A DNA stretch of 64,000 bases. Source: Chryseobacterium cucumeris. GTDB lineage: Bacteria; Bacteroidota; Bacteroidia; Flavobacteriales; Weeksellaceae. A program made the translations under genes and the position numbers. Below are positions 18,594 through 27,123 of the stretch, one piece after another; positions within the stretch are counted from its first letter, which is position 1, and the number at the start of each line of letters is the position of its first letter. The stretch spans positions 124,001-188,000 of the forward strand of contig NZ_LUVZ01000045.1 of assembly GCF_001593385.1 (NCBI RefSeq), in the 5' to 3' direction. The notes under the pieces were generated by a model. It was not told the origin of the DNA and ran no database searches. It saw only the letters and a program-made list of their open reading frames with translations.

Positions 18594-18971
18594 ATGAAAA
18601 CAGTAAAATTCATTTTATGTTTACTTTTCGGGCTTATGTTTATTAATGCCGGATTAAACAAGTTTTTTAATTATATGCCCATGGAGAAACCTACTCCAGA
18701 ACAAATGAAACTTTTCGCTGCTTTTGGAGAAATCAGCTGGCTGATGCCATTAGTGGGCATTGTAGAAGTTATTGGCGGGTTATTATTTATTTTCCCAAAA
18801 ACAAGAGCATTAGGTGCCATTGTTATTTTACCTGTCATGGTAGGAATTGTCACGCATGTTTTCACAATGGATAAATCTCCTATGGGAATGGGTATTGCCG
18901 GAGTAATGTTTCTGATCAATCTTTGGGTGATTATTGACAACAAGGAAAAATATAAACATTTAGTTTCATAA
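18594..18971 (+). CDS. DoxX-family membrane protein
   Basis: The 125-residue protein has four predicted membrane helices. The first (about residues 4-22) includes GLMFINAGLNKFFNYMP, a typical DoxX start. Later come GIVEVIGGLLFIFPKTRALGA and FLINLWVIIDNKEKY. DoxX-like proteins are small inner-membrane proteins linked in some bacteria to redox homeostasis or thiosulfate oxidation; the role here is unknown. It is divergent from the leader peptide gene, with separate promoter boxes. Confidence 0.8.
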   Translation: MKTVKFILCLLFGLMFINAGLNKFFNYMPMEKPTPEQMKLFAAFGEISWLMPLVGIVEVIGGLLFIFPKTRALGAIVILPVMVGIVTHVFTMDKSPMGMGIAGVMFLINLWVIIDNKEKYKHLVS

Positions 18972-18983
18972 GGCGGCAGATGA

Positions 18984-19035
18984 TAGGTTGCAGGTTGCAG
19001 CACCTACAACCTATTACCTGCTACCTGTCACCTAT
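18984..19035. repeat. AGGTTGCAGGTTGCAG-type inverted minisatellite
   Basis: TAGGTTG-C-AGGT and ACCT-A-CAACCTA form a hairpin (18984-19013), followed by further CACCTAT/ACCTGCTACCTG units. The repeat fills the gap between convergent genes and may serve as a terminator, but it lacks a T run. Confidence 0.5.
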
Positions 19036-20390
19036 ACGAAAGCACTGAAACCTGTTATCGATCGTCCTACGATGAGCGAGTTGATTTCTTTTGTTCCTTC
19101 GTAAGAATAAATGGCTTCTGCATCGGCAACAAACCGGGCCACATCGTACTCAAGCAGAATTCCGTTTCCTCCCATTACTTCTCTTGCTCTGGAAACAATG
19201 TCTCTTGTTCTGAGAGTACAGAAAACTTTGGCTAAAGAAGCATGTTCATCTTTTAAAATTCCTTCATCCTGCATTTCAGACAGTCTGAAAACCATCGTCT
19301 GCATGGCAGTGAGATTAGACAACATTTCCACCAGATGTCCCTGAATCATTTGGAATGAGGCAATAGGTCTTCCAAACTGTTCTCTTTTTCGGGTATAATC
19401 CAAAGCACTTTCGTAAGCTCCGCGTGCACAACCTGTGGCCATCCATGCTACTCCAGCTCTTGTCATTCTCAGTACTTTTCCTGTATCTTTAAAGGAATTG
19501 GCATTCTGCAGACGGTTTTCTTCGGTAACGAGACAGTCTTTTAAGGTAATCAATCCGTTCTGAACAATTCTTAACGCCATTTTTCCTTTGATCTTTTCTA
19601 CGGAATATCCCGGATTATCTTTTTCTACAATAAACCCTTTCACTTCTCCGCTATCAAGATCTCTTGCCCAGATAATGATCAGATCAGCGAAAGTAGCATT
19701 TCCAATCCATTTTTTCTGACCATTAAGAATCCAGCCTTCAGGTGTTTTTTTACAGGTTACCGTAAGTCCGCCTGCTGCTCCTGACCCAACTTCCGGCTCC
19801 GTAAGCCCGAAAGCCCCTATTTTTTCAAATTTCTGCATCTGCGGAAGCCATTTTTGCTTCTGCTCTTCAGATCCGCAAATATAGATAGAGCCCATTGCCA
19901 GTCCGGATTGTACTCCGAAAAAAGTGGCAATAGAAGCATCTACTCTTGCCATCTCCATGGCAATAACACCTTCCATCAGGAAAGGCATTCCCGGACAGCC
20001 ATAGCCTTCATAAGTAACCCCGCAGATATCCAGTTTTTGAAATTTTGGGATCAGCTCAAAAGGAAATTCATCTCTGAGCCAGTAATGATTGACCAGAGGC
20101 TTGACTTCTTTTTCCATGAACGCTCTTACTTTAAGCTGAATTTCACGCTGTTCAGGAGTAAGAGTATGGTAGATATCATAAAAGTCTCCATCAATGGGAG
20201 GAAGTTCTTTCTTTTTCTTTTCGGGATCGAGCATTTTCATAAGCCCGGAAAGCTGTTTATCATCCAGTTTTGAGAAATTATGCATCAGTTTTGGCAAATC
20301 CACTTTTTGAGAAATGGCGCTCAGCTGATCAAAATCTATAGATGTGAATAATCCTATTGCGTTTCTGATTTTGGAAAAAGTATTTGACAT
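19032..20390 (-). CDS. Acyl-CoA dehydrogenase family protein
   Basis: The 452-residue flavoprotein oxidises an acyl-CoA thioester to the enoyl-CoA. I place the start at 20390 (MSNTFSKIRNAIGL) because an ATG 57 bp further upstream would add a tail unlike the family. Conserved regions include GAFGLTEPEVGSGAAGG (FAD/substrate loop), ILNGQKKWIGNA, and YTRKREQFGRPIASFQMIQ with YEGTKEINSLIVGRSITG, which carries the catalytic-region Glu. The N-terminus is about 60 residues longer than in short-chain enzymes. Features resemble glutaryl-CoA-type dehydrogenases, but the substrate is not certain. Confidence 0.88.
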   Translation of the reverse strand: MSNTFSKIRNAIGLFTSIDFDQLSAISQKVDLPKLMHNFSKLDDKQLSGLMKMLDPEKKKKELPPIDGDFYDIYHTLTPEQREIQLKVRAFMEKEVKPLVNHYWLRDEFPFELIPKFQKLDICGVTYEGYGCPGMPFLMEGVIAMEMARVDASIATFFGVQSGLAMGSIYICGSEEQKQKWLPQMQKFEKIGAFGLTEPEVGSGAAGGLTVTCKKTPEGWILNGQKKWIGNATFADLIIIWARDLDSGEVKGFIVEKDNPGYSVEKIKGKMALRIVQNGLITLKDCLVTEENRLQNANSFKDTGKVLRMTRAGVAWMATGCARGAYESALDYTRKREQFGRPIASFQMIQGHLVEMLSNLTAMQTMVFRLSEMQDEGILKDEHASLAKVFCTLRTRDIVSRAREVMGGNGILLEYDVARFVADAEAIYSYEGTKEINSLIVGRSITGFSAFV

Positions 20391-20524
20391 AGTGATAGAT
20401 TGTAGTTTTGGTTTGTAAAAGATAAGCAAAAACTGCTCCGAAAGCAATGGCTGAAGCTCAAGTTTATTTTACAAAATACTATATTTCAATTCATTAAAAC
20501 CGAAAATTTTATTTACAAGGTTTT

Positions 20525-20532
20525 TACTTTTG
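20525..20532 (+). promoter_or_regulatory. TAnnTTTG promoter box for the DUF4349 gene
   Basis: TACTTTTG lies about 67 bp before the ATG at 20599. No TTTG is visible at the -33 position. Confidence 0.5.
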
Positions 20533-20598
20533 ATTTTCAAGTGTTACAAAAGATCCTGACTGAACTTTGACTCAAGCAAAACAACAAAAATCAGCGCT

Positions 20599-21510
20599 AT
20601 GAAAACCACTTACATTAAATTATCTCTGTCAGCTATACTTTTATTAGGAAGTTATTCATGTAAAAAAGGAGAAGTAGCTTCAACAGACCTTGAAGCATAT
20701 GCTACAACAGATTCTGCTACTGCTATTGTTTCCGACAGTATTTCATCCGTTGCAGAAATGAAAGTAAAAGACAAACTGTTCATCAAAACAGCTGATGTGA
20801 ACATGGAAGTAAAAGATGTGTATAATGCAACGATTGCTATTGAAAAATCGGTTCAGGAGCTTGGAGGATTTGTTACCAATAGTAATCTTCAAAGTAACGT
20901 TGTTTCTGAAAACACCTACAACACATCCAATGAAAAGGCGATGATGGTTAAAAAATACCAGACAGAGAACAGAATGCAGGTACGTATTCCAACGGAAAAA
21001 CTGGGAGAATTATTGACAGCGATCAATACCAATAAATTATTTCTTAATTCAAGATCCATCAATGCTGAGGATGTTACGGCCAACATCAAGTATTCTGAAC
21101 TGGAAGGAAAGAGAAATCAAAAAACTTCTGAGAACATCAGTAAGCTGAAAACAAATAAAGATAAAGTAACGCTGGATGATGAGAATATGTCTGAAGGAAA
21201 TCTTCAAAAGCTTTCCAGCATGAACATGACGGATGATCTGAAATACAGCACGATTGACATTTACATCAAAGAGCCTCAGTTGCGTATTGCAGAAATTGCT
21301 GTCACCAACACTACAAGTATTGATAATAAGTATAAATACAATTTCATCTATGATGCTAAAGATGGCTTTGTATACGGTTTTTATCTGATTCAGAGAATTA
21401 TTGTGGGGCTTATCAATGTATGGCCACTCCTAGTAATTGCTGCTGCAATCCTCTATTTTTTAAGAAAAAGAAAAATTTCAAAACCTGAATATCCAAAAAA
21501 CCCGGAATAA
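20599..21510 (+). CDS. DUF4349 domain lipoprotein
   Basis: The 303-residue protein has a signal peptide ending in the lipobox GSYSC (Cys at about residue 21) and a central DUF4349-like domain (FIKTADVNMEVKDVYNATIAIEKSV through NRMQVRIPTEKL). A coiled-coil region follows and then one C-terminal membrane helix with a Lys/Arg-rich end (RKRKISK). It is thus anchored at both ends, probably in the inner membrane facing the periplasm. The function of this family is unknown to me. A terminator follows. Confidence 0.8.
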   Translation: MKTTYIKLSLSAILLLGSYSCKKGEVASTDLEAYATTDSATAIVSDSISSVAEMKVKDKLFIKTADVNMEVKDVYNATIAIEKSVQELGGFVTNSNLQSNVVSENTYNTSNEKAMMVKKYQTENRMQVRIPTEKLGELLTAINTNKLFLNSRSINAEDVTANIKYSELEGKRNQKTSENISKLKTNKDKVTLDDENMSEGNLQKLSSMNMTDDLKYSTIDIYIKEPQLRIAEIAVTNTTSIDNKYKYNFIYDAKDGFVYGFYLIQRIIVGLINVWPLLVIAAAILYFLRKRKISKPEYPKNPE

Positions 21511-21520
21511 AAAACCATCC

Positions 21521-21534
21521 TAACCAATTGGTTA
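21521..21534. repeat. 14-bp perfect palindrome
   Basis: TAACCAATTGGTTA lies between the DUF4349 stop codon and its terminator. It may be an operator or chance. Confidence 0.4.
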
Positions 21535-21558
21535 TCATCATAATTTTAGATTTTACAG

Positions 21559-21590
21559 CCTCCTGTTTTCAGGAGGTTTTTATTTTTTTT
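21559..21590 (+). terminator. Intrinsic terminator after the DUF4349 gene
   Basis: CCTCCTG-TTTT-CAGGAGG with a following TTTTTATTTTTTTT run. Confidence 0.9.
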
Positions 21591-21600
21591 GAAAAAAACT

Positions 21601-21630
21601 GTAACGATTGTAATGCCTGCTTTACCTACT
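21601..21630 (+). promoter_or_regulatory. Candidate ECF-type promoter for the TraB/sigma operon
   Basis: GTAAC at 21601-21605 and TACCTACT at 21623-21630 are separated by 17 nt. The minus-strand ECF operon at 62.6 kb has GTAAC with a 17-nt spacer at the same place, suggesting ECF recognition and autoregulation. Confidence 0.45.
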
Positions 21631-21665
21631 GTTTAAAAGAACAGAAAATCAAAAAAATTAATACA

Positions 21666-22535
21666 ATGAGAAATTTAATAAAACTTGGATTCGCAGCATT
21701 ACTGTCATTGAATTTCATAACAGCCAACGCACAAAGTAAAAACAAAGACAACAGCCTGCTTTGGGAAATATCCGGCAACGGACTTTCGAAGCCTTCTTAT
21801 ATTACCGGAACTTTTCATATCTTATGCAGTAAAGATTTTGAGATCAAATCTAAGGTATTGAAAGCGCTTGAGAAATCTGACAACTTTGTTATGGAAATCA
21901 ATTATACAGATCCCGCTGAAATGATGTCATTACAGAAAATGTTTAAAGCAGATAAAAAAATATCGGATCAGCTTTCTCCCGAAGAAGCTAAAGAGCTGAA
22001 TACTGTTCTTGCCAATTACGGAACGGATCTGAAAAGTATAGATTCTTCAAGCCCTCAGGCATTGTATGCTCTTCTTTCTACCAAAGCAATCCCCTGCCCT
22101 CAGACGGAAGTAAAGCTTTACGAAATGGAACTTCTTCAGAAAGCAATAAAAGATAAAAAAAGCATCAAAGGACTTGAAAAAGTGGAAGATCAGATGAAAT
22201 CAATCAATGAAGCGTATGATCTGAAAAGCACTATTGCTCAACTGAAAATGGACAAGGAATATCAAATATTATTCAGAAAGATGATTGAAGCTTTTAAAAA
22301 TGAAAATGTACAATCTCTTTACAGTCTTTTTAAGGATGAAAGATTCATGAATGCCCGACAGGAAAAAGCCATGCTGACCAACAGAAATCAAAATTGGGTA
22401 AAAGTAATGCCGGACATGATGAAAAAAGAAAGTTCTTTCTTTGCCGTTGGAGGCTCTCATCTTATGGGTGAAAACGGAATTATTCCTCTTCTACAGGCAA
22501 AAGGCTACAAGGTAAAACCTGTATCAAGCTTATAA
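21666..22535 (+). CDS. TraB/GumN family protein
   Basis: I place the start at ATG 21666, which gives 289 residues with a clean signal peptide (GFAALLSLNFITANA). A longer open frame from 21528 would run through the preceding terminator and promoter. The mature part starts LLWEISGNGLSKPSYITGTFHI and ends with FFAVGGSHLMGENGIIPLLQAKGY, both hallmarks of the TraB/GumN fold, whose GxH and GTxH motifs suggest a metal-dependent protease-like enzyme. Substrate unknown. It leads an operon with an ECF sigma factor and a membrane partner. Confidence 0.85.
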   Translation: MRNLIKLGFAALLSLNFITANAQSKNKDNSLLWEISGNGLSKPSYITGTFHILCSKDFEIKSKVLKALEKSDNFVMEINYTDPAEMMSLQKMFKADKKISDQLSPEEAKELNTVLANYGTDLKSIDSSSPQALYALLSTKAIPCPQTEVKLYEMELLQKAIKDKKSIKGLEKVEDQMKSINEAYDLKSTIAQLKMDKEYQILFRKMIEAFKNENVQSLYSLFKDERFMNARQEKAMLTNRNQNWVKVMPDMMKKESSFFAVGGSHLMGENGIIPLLQAKGYKVKPVSSL

Positions 22536-22559
22536 TTATAACCAAACCATGAAACGATT

Positions 22560-23069
22560 GTGAGCAATCCAACTGAAACCGCTTTTTTAAAGCTCGTCAA
22601 CCAGCACAAGGGCATTTTATATAAAGCTTCAAGGATCTATGCAGATTCCGTAGAAGACCGGGAAGACCTGCAGCAGGAAATCCTAATCCAGCTTTGGAAG
22701 TCCTACCAGAATTTCAAAGGCAATAGTGAGTTTTCTACATGGATGTACCGGGTTGCCATCAATACTGCAATTACCTATTTAAAAAAGGAAAAGCAAAGAT
22801 CTAATAATCACACAGATGCTCCTTCGCACTTTGAAGTTCAGCAGGAAGATTATAATCCCACCAAAGACAGGCAGCTGGAAATTTTCTACAGGGCCGTTCA
22901 GGAACTGAACTCTCTGGAAAAAGCCGTCATATTTTATTTCATGGAAGGGATGTCTCACAAAGAAATAGGGAATAATTTAGGACTTAGTGAAGGCAACGCG
23001 CGAGTAAAACTCAATAGAACAAAAGAAAAAATACAGCAAATCATAAAAAAATCAGGTTATGAATTTTGA
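22560..23069 (+). CDS. ECF-family RNA polymerase sigma factor
   Basis: The 169-residue protein has sigma region 2 (YADSVEDREDLQQEILIQLWKS, WMYRVAINTAITYL) and region 4 (ELNSLEKAVIFYFMEGMSHKEIGNNLGLSEGNARVKL) and lacks regions 1 and 3, as in ECF factors. It starts at GTG 22560. A four-codon ATG-AAA-CGA-TTG-TGA frame overlaps this start. The downstream membrane protein overlaps its end by 11 bp and is its likely anti-sigma factor. An ECF-type promoter element is present upstream of the operon's first gene. Confidence 0.92.
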   Translation: MSNPTETAFLKLVNQHKGILYKASRIYADSVEDREDLQQEILIQLWKSYQNFKGNSEFSTWMYRVAINTAITYLKKEKQRSNNHTDAPSHFEVQQEDYNPTKDRQLEIFYRAVQELNSLEKAVIFYFMEGMSHKEIGNNLGLSEGNARVKLNRTKEKIQQIIKKSGYEF

Positions 23070-23664
23070 TCAATTAAAAGAACAGTGGAATAAAGAAGAC
23101 AGCGATGTCCATATTCCTGATACCATAAAGCAATTAAAGGAAAGCAAACACCCTATAGAAAAAATCCAGAAAAACATGAAGAAAGAATTTCCTATGCAGA
23201 TTCTGGCCATCATTCTGATCGCTTTTTTCCCTTTACAGTTTAAATTCCCTCATTCACAGTACATTATTTATTATGTATCCTATACGATGATGGTGGTTAT
23301 CTCTTCATACTATCTGCTAGGATTTTATAAATTCTACAAGCAGACAGAACTTTATACCGGAAACACTAAAAACAGTCTTTGGAAAATATATCATGAACTT
23401 CGTCTGAATATGGAAAGATATCAGTCTTTCGGATTTTTATTACTTCCACATTTACTTATTACTATTGGACTGGTTATCTACAATACGATGAAAGAGCAGG
23501 GAAAGTCTTTACCAGAACTTTCTGCTTCTCATCAACAGGGATTAATCATTGCAGTACTGATAGGAACGTTAGGGTTTATAACCAGCATTGTTCTATGGAC
23601 AAAATACATCTATGGAGGAAGCGCAAAACAATTGGAAAACATTCTGAACGAAATGGATGAATAG
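23059..23664 (+). CDS. Membrane protein, probable anti-sigma factor
   Basis: The 201-residue protein starts MNFDQLKEQWNKED. A cytoplasmic region of about 50 residues is followed by four hydrophobic segments (about 52-66, 72-90, 123-140 and 160-182). It overlaps the sigma gene by 11 bp, the usual arrangement for sigma/anti-sigma pairs, so the N-terminal part probably binds the sigma factor. There is no zinc-binding HxxxCxxC motif. Role inferred from context only. Confidence 0.7.
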   Translation: MNFDQLKEQWNKEDSDVHIPDTIKQLKESKHPIEKIQKNMKKEFPMQILAIILIAFFPLQFKFPHSQYIIYYVSYTMMVVISSYYLLGFYKFYKQTELYTGNTKNSLWKIYHELRLNMERYQSFGFLLLPHLLITIGLVIYNTMKEQGKSLPELSASHQQGLIIAVLIGTLGFITSIVLWTKYIYGGSAKQLENILNEMDE

Positions 23665-23696
23665 TATTGAAAACTCCTACCACAAAACACATTTTA

Positions 23697-23730
23697 CAAA
23701 ACCTCCGACCTGTTCTGGGGTTTTGTTTTT
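23697..23730 (+). terminator. Intrinsic terminator after the sigma operon
   Basis: CAAAACC pairs with GGTTTTG around an imperfect inner stem, followed by TTTTTT. Confidence 0.75.
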
Positions 23731-23782
23731 TAAAAAAATGTTATTTATCGTCTTCAAATTTATCAGAGGTTTTATTTTTCCG

Positions 23783-23790
23783 TAAATTTG
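23783..23790 (+). promoter_or_regulatory. TAnnTTTG promoter box for pgi
   Basis: TAAATTTG matches the consensus, giving a leader of about 75 nt before the pgi ATG. The leader contains a 10-codon ORF (23811-23843). Confidence 0.6.
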
Positions 23791-23870
23791 CAAATCAGAA
23801 ATAAATCATTATGGATTATGACCTATTCTCATCCGATATATGATCTTCTGATTGATAAAAATTCTGTAAT

Positions 23871-25511
23871 ATGCTATCAAAAATAAATCCAACACAAACT
23901 AGCAGCTGGAAAGCACTTGACGAACACTTCGGTGGAAATGACTTTGATCTTAGAACTCTTTTCCAGTATAACCCGAACCGTTTTAATGAGTTTTCTCTAC
24001 AAAAGGACAATTATCTTTTTGATTATTCTAAAAATTTAATCGATTCAAGAACAAAGAATCTTTTACTACAACTTGCTGAAGAAAGCCAGTTAAAAGATGC
24101 TATTTCCAAAATGTTCTCAGGAGATAAAATCAATGAAACAGAAGGGAGAGCTGTTCTTCATACCGCCTTAAGAGATTTCTCCGACCGTGAAATTATCGTA
24201 GATGGAGAAAATATCAAACCACAGATCAAGAGAGTTCTTGAGCATATGAAATCTTTTTCTGAGAAGATTATTTCAGGAGAACATAAAGGTTTCAGCAGAA
24301 AAGAGATTACAGATGTAGTCAACATCGGAATCGGAGGATCAGATTTAGGTCCTGTTATGGTTTGTTCAGCTTTAAAGCATTTTAAAACAAGATTAAACGC
24401 TCACTTTGTTTCCAACGTGGACGGAAATCATATCGCAGAAGTAGTAAAAGATTTAAATCCTGAAACTACTTTATTCATCATTGCTTCCAAGACATTTACG
24501 ACTCAGGAAACAATGACGAATGCCAATTCAGCTAAAGACTGGTTTCTGAAAGCAGGAAAACAGGAAGATGTAGCAAAACATTTCGTTGCTTTATCTACTA
24601 ATATTGAAGAAGTTAAGAAGTTTGGAATCGCAGAAGAAAATATTTTTGAATTCTGGGACTGGGTAGGCGGAAGATATTCTCTTTGGAGTGCTATCGGATT
24701 AAGTATTGTACTTTCTGTAGGATATGAAAACTTTGAGCAGCTTTTAAGAGGTGCTTTTGATACAGACCAACACTTCCAGACAGCAGAATTCTCGGAAAAT
24801 GTTCCCGTATTAATGGGACTTTTAGGAATCTGGTACCGTAATTTTTATGCAGCAACCACTTATGCCATCTTACCTTATTCTCAATATCTGGACAGATTTG
24901 CAGCGTATCTTCAGCAGGGAGATATGGAAAGTAATGGAAAGTGTGTAGACAGAAATGGTGAATTCGTAGAATATGAAACGGGACCGATCATCTGGGGAGA
25001 ACCTGGAACCAATGGACAACATGCATTCTATCAGTTAATCCATCAGGGAACAGAATTGATTCCGGCAGATTTTATTGCCTATGCAAAAAGCCCGAACCAT
25101 GTTTCTGATCACCAAGATAAATTATTAGCGAACTTTTTTGCTCAGACTGAGGCACTTGCCTTCGGAAAACTGGAAGAAGAAGTGGAAGAAGAGCTTAGAA
25201 ATTCCGGAAAATCTGATGAAGAAATAGACAGACTGATCAATTTCAAAGTCTTCCATGGAAACACCCCAACTAACTCCATATTATTCAAGGAATTAACTCC
25301 TTTCTCATTAGGTCAATTGATCGCCCTTTACGAACACAAAATTTTCGTTCAGGGTGTCATCTGGAATATTTTCAGCTTTGACCAGTTTGGGGTAGAATTA
25401 GGAAAAGTATTAGCCAATAAAATCCTTCCTGAGCTTGAAAATAATGAAGCAATAAGCTCTCATGACAGCTCTACCAACGGATTGATCAATTACTATAAAG
25501 AAAATAAATAG
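23871..25511 (+). CDS. pgi: Glucose-6-phosphate isomerase
   Basis: The enzyme interconverts glucose-6-phosphate and fructose-6-phosphate in glycolysis and gluconeogenesis. The 546 residues match the full-length bacterial PGI. Signature 1 is seen as DWVGGRYSLWSAIG and signature 2 as GEPGTNGQHAFYQLIHQGT. The phosphate-binding IGIGGSDLGP is also present. It is followed after 47 bp by folD with no terminator between, so cotranscription is likely. Confidence 0.97.
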   Translation: MLSKINPTQTSSWKALDEHFGGNDFDLRTLFQYNPNRFNEFSLQKDNYLFDYSKNLIDSRTKNLLLQLAEESQLKDAISKMFSGDKINETEGRAVLHTALRDFSDREIIVDGENIKPQIKRVLEHMKSFSEKIISGEHKGFSRKEITDVVNIGIGGSDLGPVMVCSALKHFKTRLNAHFVSNVDGNHIAEVVKDLNPETTLFIIASKTFTTQETMTNANSAKDWFLKAGKQEDVAKHFVALSTNIEEVKKFGIAEENIFEFWDWVGGRYSLWSAIGLSIVLSVGYENFEQLLRGAFDTDQHFQTAEFSENVPVLMGLLGIWYRNFYAATTYAILPYSQYLDRFAAYLQQGDMESNGKCVDRNGEFVEYETGPIIWGEPGTNGQHAFYQLIHQGTELIPADFIAYAKSPNHVSDHQDKLLANFFAQTEALAFGKLEEEVEEELRNSGKSDEEIDRLINFKVFHGNTPTNSILFKELTPFSLGQLIALYEHKIFVQGVIWNIFSFDQFGVELGKVLANKILPELENNEAISSHDSSTNGLINYYKENK

Positions 25512-25558
25512 TAAGTAAAAAGAAAGTAAAAGTAAATCTATAAAGTAAAAAAGTAAAA
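25511..25558. repeat. AGTAAAA phrase repeats between pgi and folD
   Basis: Five AGTAAAn/AAGTAAA units lie in the 47-bp purine-rich gap. This is simple-sequence intergenic DNA. Confidence 0.4.
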
Positions 25559-26443
25559 ATGGCAGAAATTCTTGACGGACTTAAAGTATCCAAGGAAATT
25601 AAAGCGGAGATCAAGGTAGAAGTAGAAAAGATTCTCGCAAGCAAAAGAAGAGCTCCGCATTTGGTAGCTATTCTTGTAGGAAATAACGGAGCTAGCAAGG
25701 CCTATGTAAACTCTAAAGTGAAAGACTGTGAGGAAGTAGGATTTCAATCCAGCTTAATCAAGTTTCCAAGCACTGTTTCTGAATCTGAACTATTGGAAAA
25801 AATTGACGAGCTTAATAAGTCTAAAGCGGTAGACGGATTTATCGTTCAGCTGCCTTTACCAGATCAGATTGATCAGGAAAAGATCATCAATGCTATTGAC
25901 CCTAGAAAAGATGTGGATGGTTTCCACCCGGAAAACTTCGGTAAAATGGCTCTTGAAATGGATACTTTCTTACCGGCAACTCCTTTCGGGATCTTAACTT
26001 TATTGGAAAGATATAATATTGAAACGAAAGGAAAAGACTGTGTCATTATCGGAAGAAGTAAAATTGTAGGAAGACCAATGAGTATTTTGATGGGAAGAAA
26101 AGATTTCCCTGGAAACTCTACTGTTACCCTTACACACTCATACACGAAAGACATCGAAGAATATACAAGAAAAGCAGACATCGTCATTACCGCTTTGGGA
26201 GATCCACATTTCTTAAAAGGAGATATGATCAAGGAAGGAGCAGTAATTGTTGACGTGGGTATTACAAGAGTAGATAATGACTCTCCAAAAGGATATTACC
26301 TTGCAGGTGATGTAGATTTTGACAGCTGTGCTGCCAAAGCAAGCTGGATCACTCCCGTACCTGGAGGAGTAGGCCCAATGACAAGAGCGATGCTGATGAA
26401 AAACACCATCATTGCTTACAAAACTTCGGTCTATAACGACTAA
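25559..26443 (+). CDS. folD: Methylenetetrahydrofolate dehydrogenase / cyclohydrolase
   Basis: This bifunctional cytoplasmic enzyme converts methylene-THF to formyl-THF. The 294 residues include YVNSKVKDCEEVG with the catalytic Lys (near residue 56), QLPLPDQID, DVDGFHPENFG, the NADP-binding IIGRSKIVGRP, and the C-terminal signature PVPGGVGPMTRAML. It is followed 7 bp later by queE. Confidence 0.97.
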   Translation: MAEILDGLKVSKEIKAEIKVEVEKILASKRRAPHLVAILVGNNGASKAYVNSKVKDCEEVGFQSSLIKFPSTVSESELLEKIDELNKSKAVDGFIVQLPLPDQIDQEKIINAIDPRKDVDGFHPENFGKMALEMDTFLPATPFGILTLLERYNIETKGKDCVIIGRSKIVGRPMSILMGRKDFPGNSTVTLTHSYTKDIEEYTRKADIVITALGDPHFLKGDMIKEGAVIVDVGITRVDNDSPKGYYLAGDVDFDSCAAKASWITPVPGGVGPMTRAMLMKNTIIAYKTSVYND

Positions 26444-26450
26444 TTTTAAA

Positions 26451-27080
26451 ATGAATAAAGAAGAAGATATTTTATTAAAAGAAGGTAAAATGCTCCCTGT
26501 GATGGAGCATTTTTACACTTTACAGGGAGAAGGGGCACATACCGGAAAAGCCGCATACTTTATCAGGCTGGGAGGTTGTGATGTAGGATGTCACTGGTGT
26601 GATGTAAAAGAAAGCTGGGATCCGGAACTCCACCCTTTGATGAATGCAGAAGAAATTGCAGAAACAGCTGCCAGACACTGTAAAACAATTGTATTGACCG
26701 GCGGTGAACCTTTAATGTGGAATTTAGATATCCTGACCTCCAAACTGAAAGAATTGGGATGTACAGTGCACATCGAAACGTCAGGAGCGTATCCTGTGAG
26801 CGGGCAGCTGGATTGGATTACTCTCTCCCCTAAGAAAACAGGACTTCCTAAGGAGGAGATCTATCAAAAGGCCAATGAGCTTAAAGTGATTATTTTCAAC
26901 CAGCATGATTTTACTTTTGCTCAGGAACAAGCTGCAAAAGTTTCTGAAAACTGTAAGCTTTATCTTCAGAGTGAATGGAGCAAAAGAAACGACATGTATC
27001 CCAAGATCACAGATTTCATTCTGGAAAACCCTGAATGGCAGGCTTCTGTTCAGACGCACAAATATCTGAATATCCCGTAA
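26451..27080 (+). CDS. queE: 7-carboxy-7-deazaguanine synthase
   Basis: This radical SAM enzyme makes CDG in queuosine (7-deazaguanine) biosynthesis. The start at ATG 26451 gives 209 residues; an upstream in-frame start would overlap folD. The Fe-S cluster motif is Cys-x3-Cys-x2-Cys (CDVGCHWC), after TLQGEGAHTGKAAYFIRLGG. VLTGGEPL follows and contributes to SAM binding. GTP cyclohydrolase and QueC/QueD partners are not in this window. Confidence 0.93.
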   Translation: MNKEEDILLKEGKMLPVMEHFYTLQGEGAHTGKAAYFIRLGGCDVGCHWCDVKESWDPELHPLMNAEEIAETAARHCKTIVLTGGEPLMWNLDILTSKLKELGCTVHIETSGAYPVSGQLDWITLSPKKTGLPKEEIYQKANELKVIIFNQHDFTFAQEQAAKVSENCKLYLQSEWSKRNDMYPKITDFILENPEWQASVQTHKYLNIP

Positions 27081-27123
27081 AAAAGTGTAAATTAGCCGGG
27101 CTTATTCGCTATAATACCGATAG

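Noticed and set aside
21528..21665. Longer N-terminus for the TraB/GumN protein
   Set aside because: It would translate through a strong terminator and the candidate promoter and would hide a clean signal peptide at 21666.
23811..23843. 10-codon ORF in the pgi leader as an attenuator
   Set aside because: No terminator hairpin or alternative pairing is seen between it and pgi.
25511..25558. Possible CRISPR-like array in AGTAAAA repeats
   Set aside because: Units are 6-8 bp with no unique spacers; it is low-complexity intergenic sequence.
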